Shown piece after piece: positions 27,657-36,800 of a stretch of DNA of 64,000 nt. Origin of the DNA: Streptomyces sp. Act143 (GTDB lineage Bacteria; Actinomycetota; Actinomycetes; Streptomycetales; Streptomycetaceae). The notes beneath the pieces were generated by a model. The model ran no database searches, was not told the DNA's origin, and saw only the letters and a list, made by a program, of their open reading frames with translations. Made by a program: the position numbers and the translations under genes. The stretch covers positions 2,661,697 through 2,725,696 of the forward strand of contig NZ_QFRX01000001.1 in assembly GCF_003143935.1 (NCBI RefSeq). Reading direction: 5' to 3'. Every line of letters begins with the position of its first letter. Position 1 is the stretch's first letter.

Positions 27657-28218
27657 ACCGGCCGCCGTACGACCGCCGCTGCCGGTCAAGATGGTGATCG
27701 CGGGCGGCTTCGGCGTGGGCAAGACCACCGCCGTCGGCTCGATCTCCGAGATCGAGCCGCTGACCACCGAGGCGGCCATCACCGAGGTCGCGGCAGGTGT
27801 GGACGACCTCTCGCTCACCCCGCGCAAGACCACGACCACGGTCGCGATGGACTTCGGCTGCATCACCATCGACCCGACCCTGAAGCTGTACCTGTTCGGC
27901 ACGCCCGGGCAGGAGCGGTTCGGGTTCATGTGGGACGACATCGTCGAGGGCGCGGTCGGCGGGCTGGTCATCGTCGACACCCGCCGGCTCGACGACTGCT
28001 ACGCCGCCGTCGACTACTTCGAGCACAAGCGGATCCCGTTCGCGGTCGCCGCCAACGCCTTCGACGGGAAGGTCGAGCACACCCTGGACGAGGTCCGCTG
28101 GGCGCTCGACGTGGCCGACCACGTCCCCGTCGTCGTCTTCGACGCCCGGGAGACCGGTTCGGTGCGGGACGCCCTGCTCGTCGTCCTCGAACTGGCCCTG
28201 GCCCGCACCGAGTCCTGA
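27634..28218 (+). CDS. cvnD: Conservon 2 small GTP-binding protein CvnD
   Basis: A 194-residue Ras-like GTPase: P-loop GGFGVGKTT (about 22-30), switch II FGTPGQERF and the specificity segment AANAFDG. GTG 27634 lies inside cvnC with GGGAAGG upstream. Compared with conservon 1 it has Glu where the other has Gln after GTPGQ, so the two may differ in GTP hydrolysis. It ends three bases before the stop of the convergent ECF41 sigma gene. Confidence 0.94.
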   Translation: MTTATTAEPAAVRPPLPVKMVIAGGFGVGKTTAVGSISEIEPLTTEAAITEVAAGVDDLSLTPRKTTTTVAMDFGCITIDPTLKLYLFGTPGQERFGFMWDDIVEGAVGGLVIVDTRRLDDCYAAVDYFEHKRIPFAVAANAFDGKVEHTLDEVRWALDVADHVPVVVFDARETGSVRDALLVVLELALARTES

Positions 28219-28221
28219 CCC

Positions 28222-29094
28222 TCAGCGGCTCACCGCGGTCTCCCGGTCCAGACGCGACAGCTTCTCGGGGTTGCGCACGGCGTAGAGGCCGGTGATCCGG
28301 CCGTCGTCGATCCGCACCGCCATGACGCTGTGCACGGCGCCGTCCTGGAGGAGGGTGAGCGCCGGGTAGCCATTGACCCGGGTCGGCCGCAGCGAGAGCA
28401 CGCCGGTGACGTTGCCGAGCACCCGGGCCACCTGCTCCGCGCCGACGATGGGCGCCGGCGCGGCCTGCACCACGCCACCGCCGTCGGCCAGCAGGACGAC
28501 GTCCGGCGCGATCAGGTCCAGCAGGCCCTGGAGGTCGCCGGTCTCGACGGCCCCGCGGAACGCCTCCAGCACATCGCGGGTCTCGGCCGGGGAGACGATC
28601 GCGCGCGGACGGCGGGCCGCCACATGGAGCCGCGCCCGGTGCGCGATCTGCCGTACCGCCGCCGGACTCTTGTCGACGGCCTCCGCGATCTCCTCGTAGC
28701 ACAGGTCGAAGACCTCGCGCAGCACGAACACCGCGCGTTCGGTCGGCGCGAGGGTCTCCAGGACCAGCAGCATCGCCATCGAGACGCTGTCGGCGAGTTC
28801 GACGTCCTCGGCGACGTCGGGGGCGGTGAGCAGCGGTTCGGGCAGCCAGGGGCCGACGTAGGTCTCCCTGCGGCGGCGCAGGGTGCGCAGCCGGGTGAGG
28901 GCCTGCCGGGTGGCGGTACGGACCAGGTAGGCGCGCGGCTCGCGGACGGTCGCGTGGTCCACGTCCGCCCAGCGCAGCCAGGTCTCCTGGAGGACGTCCT
29001 CGGCGTCGGCTGCGGAGCCGAGCATCTCGTAGGCGACGGTGAAGAGCAGGTTCCGATGGGCGGTGAACGCCTCGGTGGCGTCCTGTGGCTGCAT
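28222..29094 (-). CDS. sigJ: ECF41-family RNA polymerase sigma factor (SigJ-type)
   Basis: A complete 290-residue ECF41 factor. Region 2 is at about 10-75, WLPEP at 83-87, region 4 at about 112-158 and a SnoaL-like C-terminal domain ends the protein. The motifs DGGG (in LADGGGVV) and NPEKL (in YAVRNPEKLS) that control ECF41 activity are both present. ATG 29094 has GGAGGT upstream. The divergent neighbour encodes an AhpD-like protein, the classic ECF41 context and a known target type. The sigma factor likely responds to an oxidative or metabolite cue. Confidence 0.95.
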   Translation of the reverse strand: MQPQDATEAFTAHRNLLFTVAYEMLGSAADAEDVLQETWLRWADVDHATVREPRAYLVRTATRQALTRLRTLRRRRETYVGPWLPEPLLTAPDVAEDVELADSVSMAMLLVLETLAPTERAVFVLREVFDLCYEEIAEAVDKSPAAVRQIAHRARLHVAARRPRAIVSPAETRDVLEAFRGAVETGDLQGLLDLIAPDVVLLADGGGVVQAAPAPIVGAEQVARVLGNVTGVLSLRPTRVNGYPALTLLQDGAVHSVMAVRIDDGRITGLYAVRNPEKLSRLDRETAVSR

Positions 29095-29257
29095 GTCCGA
29101 CCTCCGCGGTTCTCCCGATGTCACGCACAGGACGCCGGCCGCCGCGGTTCTGTGACACCCGTGATCCGTGGCCTGCGTCACAGCGGCGGGCCGTCACAGG
29201 GCCCGGGCGGGCGGCGTCTGGTGTTCGTCAAGCGCATCCCACAGTGAGGACGACGTC

Positions 29258-29752
29258 ATGGACCACCTGGAGCCCCGTCTCAACCTGTTCGACACCCCCA
29301 CCGCCGCGAAGGTCGCCAAGCGCTTCTACAACGTCTCGCTCGCCCTGGAGGAGTCGAGCCTGCCGAAGAGCCTGCGGGAGCTGGTGGAGCTGCGGATCGG
29401 CCAGATCAACGGCTGCGGCTTCTGCGTGGACATCCACACCAAGGAGGCCACGGCCGCGGGCGAGAGCGCGGTGCGGCTCGCCCTGGTCTCCGCGTGGCGC
29501 CACAGCACGGTGTTCACGGCGGCCGAGCGGGCGGCGCTGGCCCTCGCCGAGGAGGGCACCCGGCTCGCCGACGCGGCCCGGGGCGTGTCCGACGAGACCT
29601 GGGCCGAGGCGCGCAAGCACTTCGACGACGACGAGCTGGGCACGCTGGTCTGCGTCATCTCCCTGATCAACGCGGCGACCCGGATGAACGTGATCGTGCA
29701 CAACCCGGGCGGCGCGTACGAGCCCGGCATGTTCGCGGCCCTCTCGGACTGA
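29258..29752 (+). CDS. AhpD-like carboxymuconolactone decarboxylase family protein
   Basis: A 164-residue helical protein. It holds the AhpD-core motif: Glu44, then Cys53, Cys56 and His60 in ELRIGQINGCGFCVDIH, the thiol redox site of AhpD peroxidase partners. ATG 29258 follows GTGAGGA. The gene is divergent from the ECF41 sigma factor, with 163 bp between, and is probably its target. It probably has disulfide reductase or peroxidase activity, not lactone decarboxylation. Confidence 0.93.
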   Translation: MDHLEPRLNLFDTPTAAKVAKRFYNVSLALEESSLPKSLRELVELRIGQINGCGFCVDIHTKEATAAGESAVRLALVSAWRHSTVFTAAERAALALAEEGTRLADAARGVSDETWAEARKHFDDDELGTLVCVISLINAATRMNVIVHNPGGAYEPGMFAALSD

Positions 29753-29774
29753 CGGCCGTCGGCGGGGGTGCGGC

Positions 29775-30443
29775 TCAGGCGCCGCGCCGCACCCCGGGCG
29801 ACACCGCGAACCGGCCCACCAGCCAGAACACGGCGAGCGTCGCGAGTGCCATGCCGGCGACCAGCGTGGCGCCGCCCACGACCTTCTCGTAGTTGCGCTG
29901 GTAGAGCCCGTCGATGATGAACCGGCCGAGTCCCCCCAGTCCGACGTAGGCGGCGATGGTGGCCGTCGAGACGATCTGGATGGCCCCGGAGCGGATGCCG
30001 CTCAGCACCAGGGGGAGGGCGGCCGGGAGCTCCACCTGGAACAGCACCCCGGCCTCGCTCATGCCCATGCCCCGTGCCGCGTCCACCGGCGAGGGGTCGA
30101 CCGAGCGCATCGCCTCGTACGTGGTGACCAGGATGGGCGGTACGGCGAGCACGACCAGCGGGACCATGACGTTCACCAGGCCGAACCCGTACAGCAGGGT
30201 CATCAGCACCAGCAGGCCGAAGGTGGGCAGGGCCCGTCCCGCGGTGGCGATCAGCGACAGGGCGTTGCCGCCGCGCCCGTAGTGGCCGGTGACGAGGCCG
30301 ACCGGCAGTGCGATGAGGACGGCGAAGGCGAGCGCCTCCAGCGTGTAGCCGATGTGCTCGGCGACCCGGGTGGGGATGCCGTCGTAGCCGTGCCAGTGGC
30401 CGCCGTCGCTGAAGAACGCGTTGATGAAGTGGAACAGGTTCAC
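29775..30443 (-). CDS. Glycine betaine-type ABC transporter permease
   Basis: A 222-residue inner-membrane permease with about five or six helices. The coupling loop is EAMRSVDPSPVDAARGMGMSE, the EAA-type motif that contacts the ATPase. IRSGAIQIVSTATIAAYVGLGGLG near the end is typical of OpuCB/OpuCD. GTG 30443 overlaps the upstream permease stop by four bases. It is the last gene of an ATPase-permease-permease operon. Confidence 0.93.
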   Translation of the reverse strand: MNLFHFINAFFSDGGHWHGYDGIPTRVAEHIGYTLEALAFAVLIALPVGLVTGHYGRGGNALSLIATAGRALPTFGLLVLMTLLYGFGLVNVMVPLVVLAVPPILVTTYEAMRSVDPSPVDAARGMGMSEAGVLFQVELPAALPLVLSGIRSGAIQIVSTATIAAYVGLGGLGRFIIDGLYQRNYEKVVGGATLVAGMALATLAVFWLVGRFAVSPGVRRGA

Positions 30444-31162
30444 CGGGCTGCGTCCTCCAGAACTGCGGCGGCCGGCTCGGGCCGCTCCGCCTTCGGCTTC
30501 GTCCGCCCCTTGCCGCCCCTGCGCGGCATCCACGGGGTCAGCAGCAGGCGTACGACGACCAGGGCGCCGTCGACGAGGACGGCGAGGAGGGCCATGCTGA
30601 GCACGGCGTTCACGGCGAGCTCGGGCCGGTTGTAGATGTTGGCGTCGTTGATGAGATTGCCCAGGGCACCCTGGTTGCCGATGATGCTGCCGATGCTGAC
30701 GAGGCTGATGCTCGAAACGGTGGCGACCCGCAGCCCCGCGACGAGGGCGGGCACCGCGATCGGCAACTGGACCTGGACGTAGCGGCGTACGGGTCCGAAG
30801 CCCATGGCGGTCGCGGCGGCGAGGGTCTCCTGCGGTACCGAGCGGACGCCGTCGACGATGGCGGGCACGAGCACGACGAGGCTGTAGACGGTGAGCGGGA
30901 TCATCACCGTGAGCTCGGTCTGGCCCGTGTAGTCGATGAGGAGGACGAAGAAGGCCAGCGAGGGGATCGCATAGAGCACGGTCGTCACCCACAGCACCGG
31001 CGGGTACAACCAGCGGAAGCGCACGCAGAGTTGGGCGAGCGGCAGCGAGATCAGCAGCCCGGCGAGCACGGGCAGCAGGGCCTCGCGCAGATGCAGGCCG
31101 ACCAGGCCGAGCCAGCTGTGCTGGAGGTCGCTGGGGATGTCGAAGAGGCGGTCCCAGTTCAT
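30440..31162 (-). CDS. Glycine betaine-type ABC transporter permease
   Basis: A 240-residue permease with about six helices. LPLAQLCVRFRWLYPP comes early, IVDGVRSVPQETLAAATAMGFG is the ATPase contact loop, and VATVSSISLVSIGSIIGNQGALG follows. A basic C-terminal tail ends it. ATG 31162 overlaps the ATPase stop (31159). With the partner permease it should form the channel for compatible solutes such as glycine betaine or choline. Confidence 0.93.
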   Translation of the reverse strand: MNWDRLFDIPSDLQHSWLGLVGLHLREALLPVLAGLLISLPLAQLCVRFRWLYPPVLWVTTVLYAIPSLAFFVLLIDYTGQTELTVMIPLTVYSLVVLVPAIVDGVRSVPQETLAAATAMGFGPVRRYVQVQLPIAVPALVAGLRVATVSSISLVSIGSIIGNQGALGNLINDANIYNRPELAVNAVLSMALLAVLVDGALVVVRLLLTPWMPRRGGKGRTKPKAERPEPAAAVLEDAAR

Positions 31163-32265
31163 CCGCCGACCTTCGCGTCCGTGCGTACCTCGGCGTGGGC
31201 GCCCCTGATCGCCCGGGCGATGGTCTGCTGGGAGACCACGCCGGTCACCTTGCCGTCGGTGTCCACGGCGACGGCCCATCCGGTGGGCGAGAGCACCGCG
31301 CAGTCCAGCGCGGCCCGCAACGAGTCCCTTCCGGCGACGAACGGACGCCCGTAGGGCAGGAGTTGCCCCTCCGCCGCCAGGTCCTCCGGCGCGGTCCAGC
31401 CGAGCGGCCTGCCGTCGGCGTCCGTCACCAGGAGGAACTCGGCGTCGGTGTCCGCCCGCTCGGCACCGCCGCCCGCCGTGACGACGGGTGACATCGTCAG
31501 TTCCAGCCCGGTGGAGGGGAAGAAGGAGAGCCGGCGGACCCCCCGGTCCGCGCCCAGGAAGTCCTCCACGAACTCGTCCGCCGGGTGCGACAGCAGTTCG
31601 GCGGGCGGCGCGAACTGGGCCAGGTGCCCGCCGGTGCGCATCACCGCGACCATGGTGCCGAGTTTGACGGCCTCGTCGATGTCATGGGTGACGAAGACGA
31701 TGGTCTTGCCCAACTCCTCCTGAATCCTGAGGAGTTCGTCCTGGAGTCCCTTGCGCACGACGGGGTCGACGGCGGAGAACGGCTCGTCCATGAGCAGCAC
31801 GGGCGGGTCGGCGGCGAGCGCCCGGGCGACGCCGACGCGCTGCTGCTGTCCGCCGGAGAGCTGGTAGGGGTACCGCCGGGCGAGCGAGCCGTCGAGGCCG
31901 ACCCGTTCCATGAGTTCCCGGGCGCGCTCGCGGGCCTTGTCCTTCTTCCAGCCGAGCAGACGGGGCACGGTCGCGATGTTGTCGACGATGGTGCGGTGCT
32001 GGAAGAGGCCGGCGTTCTGGATGACGTATCCCATGGACCGGCGCAGGGTGTTGACCGGCTGCTGCTGAATGTCCTGGCCGTCCAGGAGGATGGTGCCCTC
32101 GCTCGGCTCGATCATCCGGTTGATCATGCGCAGGGTGGTGGTCTTGCCGCAGCCCGAGGGGCCGACGAGGACGGTAATGGCGCGGTCGGGTATCTCCAAC
32201 GAGAGCCGGTCGACCGCCACCGTGCCGTCCGGGTACCGCTTGGTGACTGAATCTATCCGTATCAA
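31159..32265 (-). CDS. Glycine betaine-type ABC transporter ATPase with CBS-like tail
   Basis: A 368-residue ATPase: Walker A GPSGCGKTT, Q-loop, signature LSGGQQQRVG, Walker B LLMDEPF and the switch His in VTHD. The C-terminal third includes CBS-type segments (EDLAAEGQLLPYGR, VDTDGKVTGVVSQQTIARAI), which in OpuA/OpuC proteins sense ionic strength. The start is TTG 32265. A small hairpin covers the weak GAAGGG ribosome site. It heads the three-gene operon and probably serves the distant ProX-like lipoprotein. Confidence 0.94.
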   Translation of the reverse strand: MIRIDSVTKRYPDGTVAVDRLSLEIPDRAITVLVGPSGCGKTTTLRMINRMIEPSEGTILLDGQDIQQQPVNTLRRSMGYVIQNAGLFQHRTIVDNIATVPRLLGWKKDKARERARELMERVGLDGSLARRYPYQLSGGQQQRVGVARALAADPPVLLMDEPFSAVDPVVRKGLQDELLRIQEELGKTIVFVTHDIDEAVKLGTMVAVMRTGGHLAQFAPPAELLSHPADEFVEDFLGADRGVRRLSFFPSTGLELTMSPVVTAGGGAERADTDAEFLLVTDADGRPLGWTAPEDLAAEGQLLPYGRPFVAGRDSLRAALDCAVLSPTGWAVAVDTDGKVTGVVSQQTIARAIRGAHAEVRTDAKVGG

Positions 32266-32269
32266 AACG

Positions 32270-32284
32270 CCGAATACCCTTCGG
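32270..32284 (-). promoter_or_regulatory. Small hairpin over the ribosome site of the ABC ATPase gene
   Basis: On the minus strand CCGAA and TTCGG pair around GGGTA, so the presumed Shine-Dalgarno GAAGGG lies within a 5-bp stem that ends four bases before the TTG start. It may dampen translation. The rest of 32285-32572 has no gene or clear signal that I can see, apart from the promoter region expected for the 32573 gene. Confidence 0.3.
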
Positions 32285-32572
32285 GTCTGGCAGGAGTTGC
32301 CCGCTTTCGGCCCCGGCGGGACCGGCCGTTCCGGTGAGTCTAGACCCGTCGTGTTTCGGACCTGCGAAGACAGGGGCCGGACACGAGGATGGTGCAGGCG
32401 TGCGTGCAGAACGGCACGGCGGTCGCCGGCTACAGCGGCCCGCGCCGCCTGGACGTCTGTGACGTCAGCCGACCCGTGAAGGGAACGGGGGCGGACTGCG
32501 ACCGGCAGCCCGCACCGGTGTTTTCCAGTAGGGTCGCGCCACCGGACGGGCAGCGACGGCGAGTGAGGTCAG

Positions 32573-33817
32573 GTGCGGCACTTCTTCTTCAGCTACGCGC
32601 GCTCCGACCTTGTGGACGTGTATCTGGACCGGTTCTACGAAGACCTCTGCCGCGAGCTGTCCACCCGAGGCGGTCTCCCTCTCGACTCGGTGGGCTTCAT
32701 CGACCGCAACCAGCCGAGCGGCGCCCTGTGGGCCACCGCGCTGGGCGAAGCCCTGGCGGAGTGCCTGGTCTTCGTGCCGGTCTACTCACCGCACTACTTC
32801 GCCAGCCACGTGAGCGGCCAGGAGTGGTCCGCCTTCGCCCACCGGATGGCGGCCCACCACAAGGCGACCGGCGAGCGGCCGAACAGCATCGTCCCAGTGT
32901 GGTGGCTGCCGCCCCGCGGGGAGCTGCCACCGGTGGCGGATGAACTGCAGGACTCCCGGGACGGGTTCGGAAAGGAGTACAAGCAGTTCGGGCTCAAGAC
33001 CCTCCTCCGGCGGCGTGACTACCGGAGCCAGTACCTCGGTTTCCTCGAGCGCTACGCCGAGATGATCCTCGAGGCGGCGGCCGCTCCACCGGCCCCGCAT
33101 CCGGTTCCCGACCTGCTCTCCCTGCCCAACGCCTTCGCACCGGCCGAGCGGCCCGCCGCAGCCGGCGGACGGGTCCCCGCGGCGCGTGCCGGAGGGGGTG
33201 CCAGAAAGGTGGTGTTCGTGGTGGCGGTGGGCCGACGGGACGACATGCTGAACGTGGCGCACGCCGAACTCGACATGTACGGGCAGGAACTGGTGGACTG
33301 GCGGCCGTACCACCCGGCCTCCTCGGGCAGCATCGTCGTACGCGCCCAGGGCGTGGCCTTCACCCGGGACATGGAGTCGCAGGTCCTGCCCGCCGACGAC
33401 TCGCTGTTCACGCTCCTCGACGGCCCGGCGGAGCGCCAGTGCCTGGTAGTGCTGATCGTCGATCCCCGATCGGTCGAACTGGCAGCATTCCAGGAACTGT
33501 TCGCCCGGCTCGACCGGACCCGGTCGAGCAACTCGGTCGTCCTCGTGCCGTCGGACCTCGACGAGCTGCGGAAGGGGCCGCAGGGCGGTCACGTCTACAA
33601 CCGGTTGTATGCCAGTCTGGGCAACTGGATGGAGGCGGGCGGCGGGGCCTTCCGGGGCGACATGCCGTCGATGGAGGACTTCGAGCGGGTCCTCGGCCAG
33701 GTGCTCGTCGAGATTCAGGGCCGCATCATGCGCATGGCCGAGGTCGTACGCCGCGTCAACGAGGCCGGGCCGCAGTTCCGGCCGGTGCTCACCGGACCAG
33801 GGGGGCTGGGGCGTTGA
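32573..33817 (+). CDS. fxsC: TIR-like FxsC family protein
   Basis: A 414-residue soluble protein. It begins with a TIR-like domain, HFFFSYARSD (3-12) with CLVFVPVYSPHYF further on; FxsC proteins of the FxSxx-COOH system start in this way. A Pro/Ala linker precedes a second Rossmann-like domain (RKVVFVVAVGRRDDM, CLVVLIVDPRSVEL, SSNSVVLVPSDLDEL). GTG 32573 has GAGG upstream. The stop overlaps the TTG of the NACHT fusion gene by three bases, so they are coupled. In known loci fxsC accompanies a radical SAM enzyme and a short peptide; neither is here. I infer a sensor or effector partner of the next gene. Confidence 0.82.
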   Translation: MRHFFFSYARSDLVDVYLDRFYEDLCRELSTRGGLPLDSVGFIDRNQPSGALWATALGEALAECLVFVPVYSPHYFASHVSGQEWSAFAHRMAAHHKATGERPNSIVPVWWLPPRGELPPVADELQDSRDGFGKEYKQFGLKTLLRRRDYRSQYLGFLERYAEMILEAAAAPPAPHPVPDLLSLPNAFAPAERPAAAGGRVPAARAGGGARKVVFVVAVGRRDDMLNVAHAELDMYGQELVDWRPYHPASSGSIVVRAQGVAFTRDMESQVLPADDSLFTLLDGPAERQCLVVLIVDPRSVELAAFQELFARLDRTRSSNSVVLVPSDLDELRKGPQGGHVYNRLYASLGNWMEAGGGAFRGDMPSMEDFERVLGQVLVEIQGRIMRMAEVVRRVNEAGPQFRPVLTGPGGLGR

Positions 33818-36800
33818 GGGCGCGGATCGTCACCTTCTACTCGTACAAGGGCGGCACCGGCCGCACCATGGCCCTGGCCAACGCCGCCTGGATCATGGCC
33901 TGCCGGGGCAAGCGTGTCCTGGTCGTGGACTGGGACCTCGAAGCGCCGGGCCTGCACCGCTACTTCCACCCGTTCCTCCCCGACAGCGAACTGCTCTCCT
34001 CGCCCGGGATCATGGACCTGGTGTGGGAGTTCGCGACGGCCGCCACGGACCCGGCCACCCCGGACGAGCCCGACTGGCACGAACCACTCGCCGCGATCCA
34101 GCCCTACGCGATGTCCGTGGAGCACGACTTCCGCGAGCCGGGATCGATCGACCTCGTCCCCGCGGGCCGCCAGGACCATCTGTACTCGACGCTCGTCAGC
34201 ACCTTCGACTGGAACAACTTCTACGAGCGTCTCGGCGGCGGCGGCTTCATCGAAGCCCTCAAGCGCAGCATGCGGGAGCACTACGACTACGTCCTGATCG
34301 ACAGCCGTACGGGACTCAGCGACACCGCGGGCATCTGCACCGTCCAGCTCCCGGACATCCTGGTCAACTGCTTCACCCTGAGCAGCCAGGCCATCGACGG
34401 CGCGGAGGCGGTGGCCGCTTCGGTGCACCGGCAGCGTGCGGGCAACCAGCTCCGCATGTTTCCGGTGCCGATGCGCGTCGAGAACGGCGAGGCCGACCGG
34501 CTGGACCAGGGTCGCCGCTACGCGCGGGCCAGGTTCGGACGCTACCTGTCCCATGTGCCGGACCCCGAGCGCTACTGGGGCGCCGTCGAGGTGCCGTATC
34601 AGCCCAGTTACGCGTACGAGGAGATCCTCGCCACCGTCAGGGACGAGCCCCTGCGCCCCGCCAGTCTGCTCGCGGCCTCGGAGCGCTTGGTCTCGTATCT
34701 CACCGACGGGGAGGTCACCCAGGTCAGTCCGATGGACGAGCCGGAACGCCAGGAAATCCTGCGCCAGTTCATCCGCACCGTGCCCCAGGAACCGTCGTCG
34801 GCACGGGCTGCGCGAGACCGCGAGCGGCCGGGCAGGCGGGTGTTCATCACGTACGCGTACGACTCCCCCGACCACTTCGAAGCCGTACGCGAACTGTGGT
34901 TCCTGCTGCGCGGACACGGCATCGACGCCCGGCTGGACCTGCCGCCCGGCCAGCGCCAGGAGGACTGGCCGCGCTGGCAGCGGGAGCAACTCCTGGGTGC
35001 GGAGCTGGTGTTGCCGGTGTCTTCGCCGGGCTACCGCAGCCTTCCGGACACAGAGGCCACGCAGCTGCAGGACGTGTACTACGCCTATCCGGACCGCTTC
35101 CTGCCCGTCACCCTGCCGGACGGTCCGCCGGACGGCCTGCCCGGGTTCCTGGTGCCGCCGCCCCGGCGCGCGGAGCCCGCCGAGCTGACGGCCGCGGGGG
35201 TGGCGCCGGTGGCCGCGCTGATCAACCGGCGTACGGCGCCCCGGAAGCCCCTGGTGGTCACGGCGGGTGCCGAGGAGTCGAGCCGGCGGCCGACGTACTT
35301 GGAGCCCGAACTCGTCAGGGCGGTCGAGACGCTGGCCGATGCGGTGCGGCGGAATCTGTTCAAGGAGCTGAGACGGCGCAGGCTCGACGATCGCCATCCG
35401 CTCCCGCTGCGCTGGTCCCTCAGCCGTAGTACGGTGTCCCGCTCCGACCCCGGACGCATGTCCACGTCCTCCGGTGACCTGCTGAGCGACCCTCGTGGCC
35501 TCTTCGACTCCGTGCCGGACGGGCGACTCGTCCTAATCGGAGCGGCTGGATCGGGCAAGACGACAGCGGCCTACCAATTGGCGGGCGCCTTGCTGGAGAA
35601 GCGGACGCCGTCTGAGCGCTTTCCGGTGCCGGTGATGCTGCCGCTGGCTTCGTGGAATCCGCAGGGCCGAACACTCACCGACTGGATCCGCGACCGCGTT
35701 CAGGCGGATCACCCCTCACTCTCGGTCGAGTTGGGACCGGGCACCCTGGAGCGTCTGGTGCGCGGGGGCTGGGTCCTGCCCTTGCTGGACGGGTTGGACG
35801 AACTGCCCGCCCAGAGCCGCGCCGTGGCGATCGACGCCTTGAACCACTCTCCGGAGAGCATGTTCGTGCTGACCTCGCGCACGGGGGAGTATGAGGCCGT
35901 CATCCGTCAGGACGGCCGCCCATTGCGGGGGGCGTCGGTCCTGGAGCTCGATCCCCTTCGAACGGCCGATGTCTTCCACTATCTGATGCAAGAACTCCTG
36001 CCGGGCGACAACCGATGGGATGCGGTCTTCCGCGTCCTCTCCACTCAGCCGTACCACCCGTTGGCCGAGGTCCTGAGTGCGCCCTTCATGCTCCGCATGG
36101 CCGCGGAGGTCTACCGGGAACCCGGGACCAATCCCGAAGAGCTGCTGCGATTCACGGACGGCGAGCACATCCAGAGGCGCCTGCTCGACGGCTTCATCCC
36201 CGCCACCTACCGCCACAGCGATCCCACGGTCACCTCACCGGAGAAGGCCACGCGCTGGCTGGCCTTCATGGCCGGGCACATGGACCGGCTCCAGACGCGC
36301 GACTTCGTCTGGTGGGAGCTGCACCGGGTGTACGGCTCCCTGGGGTTGAGATTCCGGCTCGGGTGCGTCGCTCTTGTCCTCACCGGACCGCTGCTGGGCC
36401 TGGGCCTCACACTCCAGGGAGGAGCTCGCGTCTTCTATCTCGCGCTCACCGGAGCTTTCGTGGCGTTGGTGGTACTCGCCACCGCGCGCTCACCGCAGCC
36501 CCGCAGGCTCGCCCTGCCACTTCCCCGGCGTTCGCGGCGGACGACGGACGCCGTCAGCGCGAGACAGAGCCTGCGTCTGGATAGGCGCTCGGCGCTGCTC
36601 CCGCCGGTCCTCGTCGGCCTCGCCACCATGGCCGCCTTCGCGGCGACCGGGTCCGTGAATCCTTTCGCGCTGATCCTGGCGTTCCTGACGACGGCCGTAC
36701 CGGCGTCGGCCCTGATGCTGCGAGGCAGGGCGTCGCCCCGGTATGCCGTCACCGTCGGGTCGTTGGCGTTCGCCGGGCGGGTGCCGGTGCGTCTGCTGCG

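Noticed and set aside
33439..33813. Longer N-terminus for the NACHT fusion
   Set aside because: The extension overlaps the 3' part of fxsC and is low-complexity Arg/Gly/Pro. The TTG at 33814 places the ParA motif at the usual distance.
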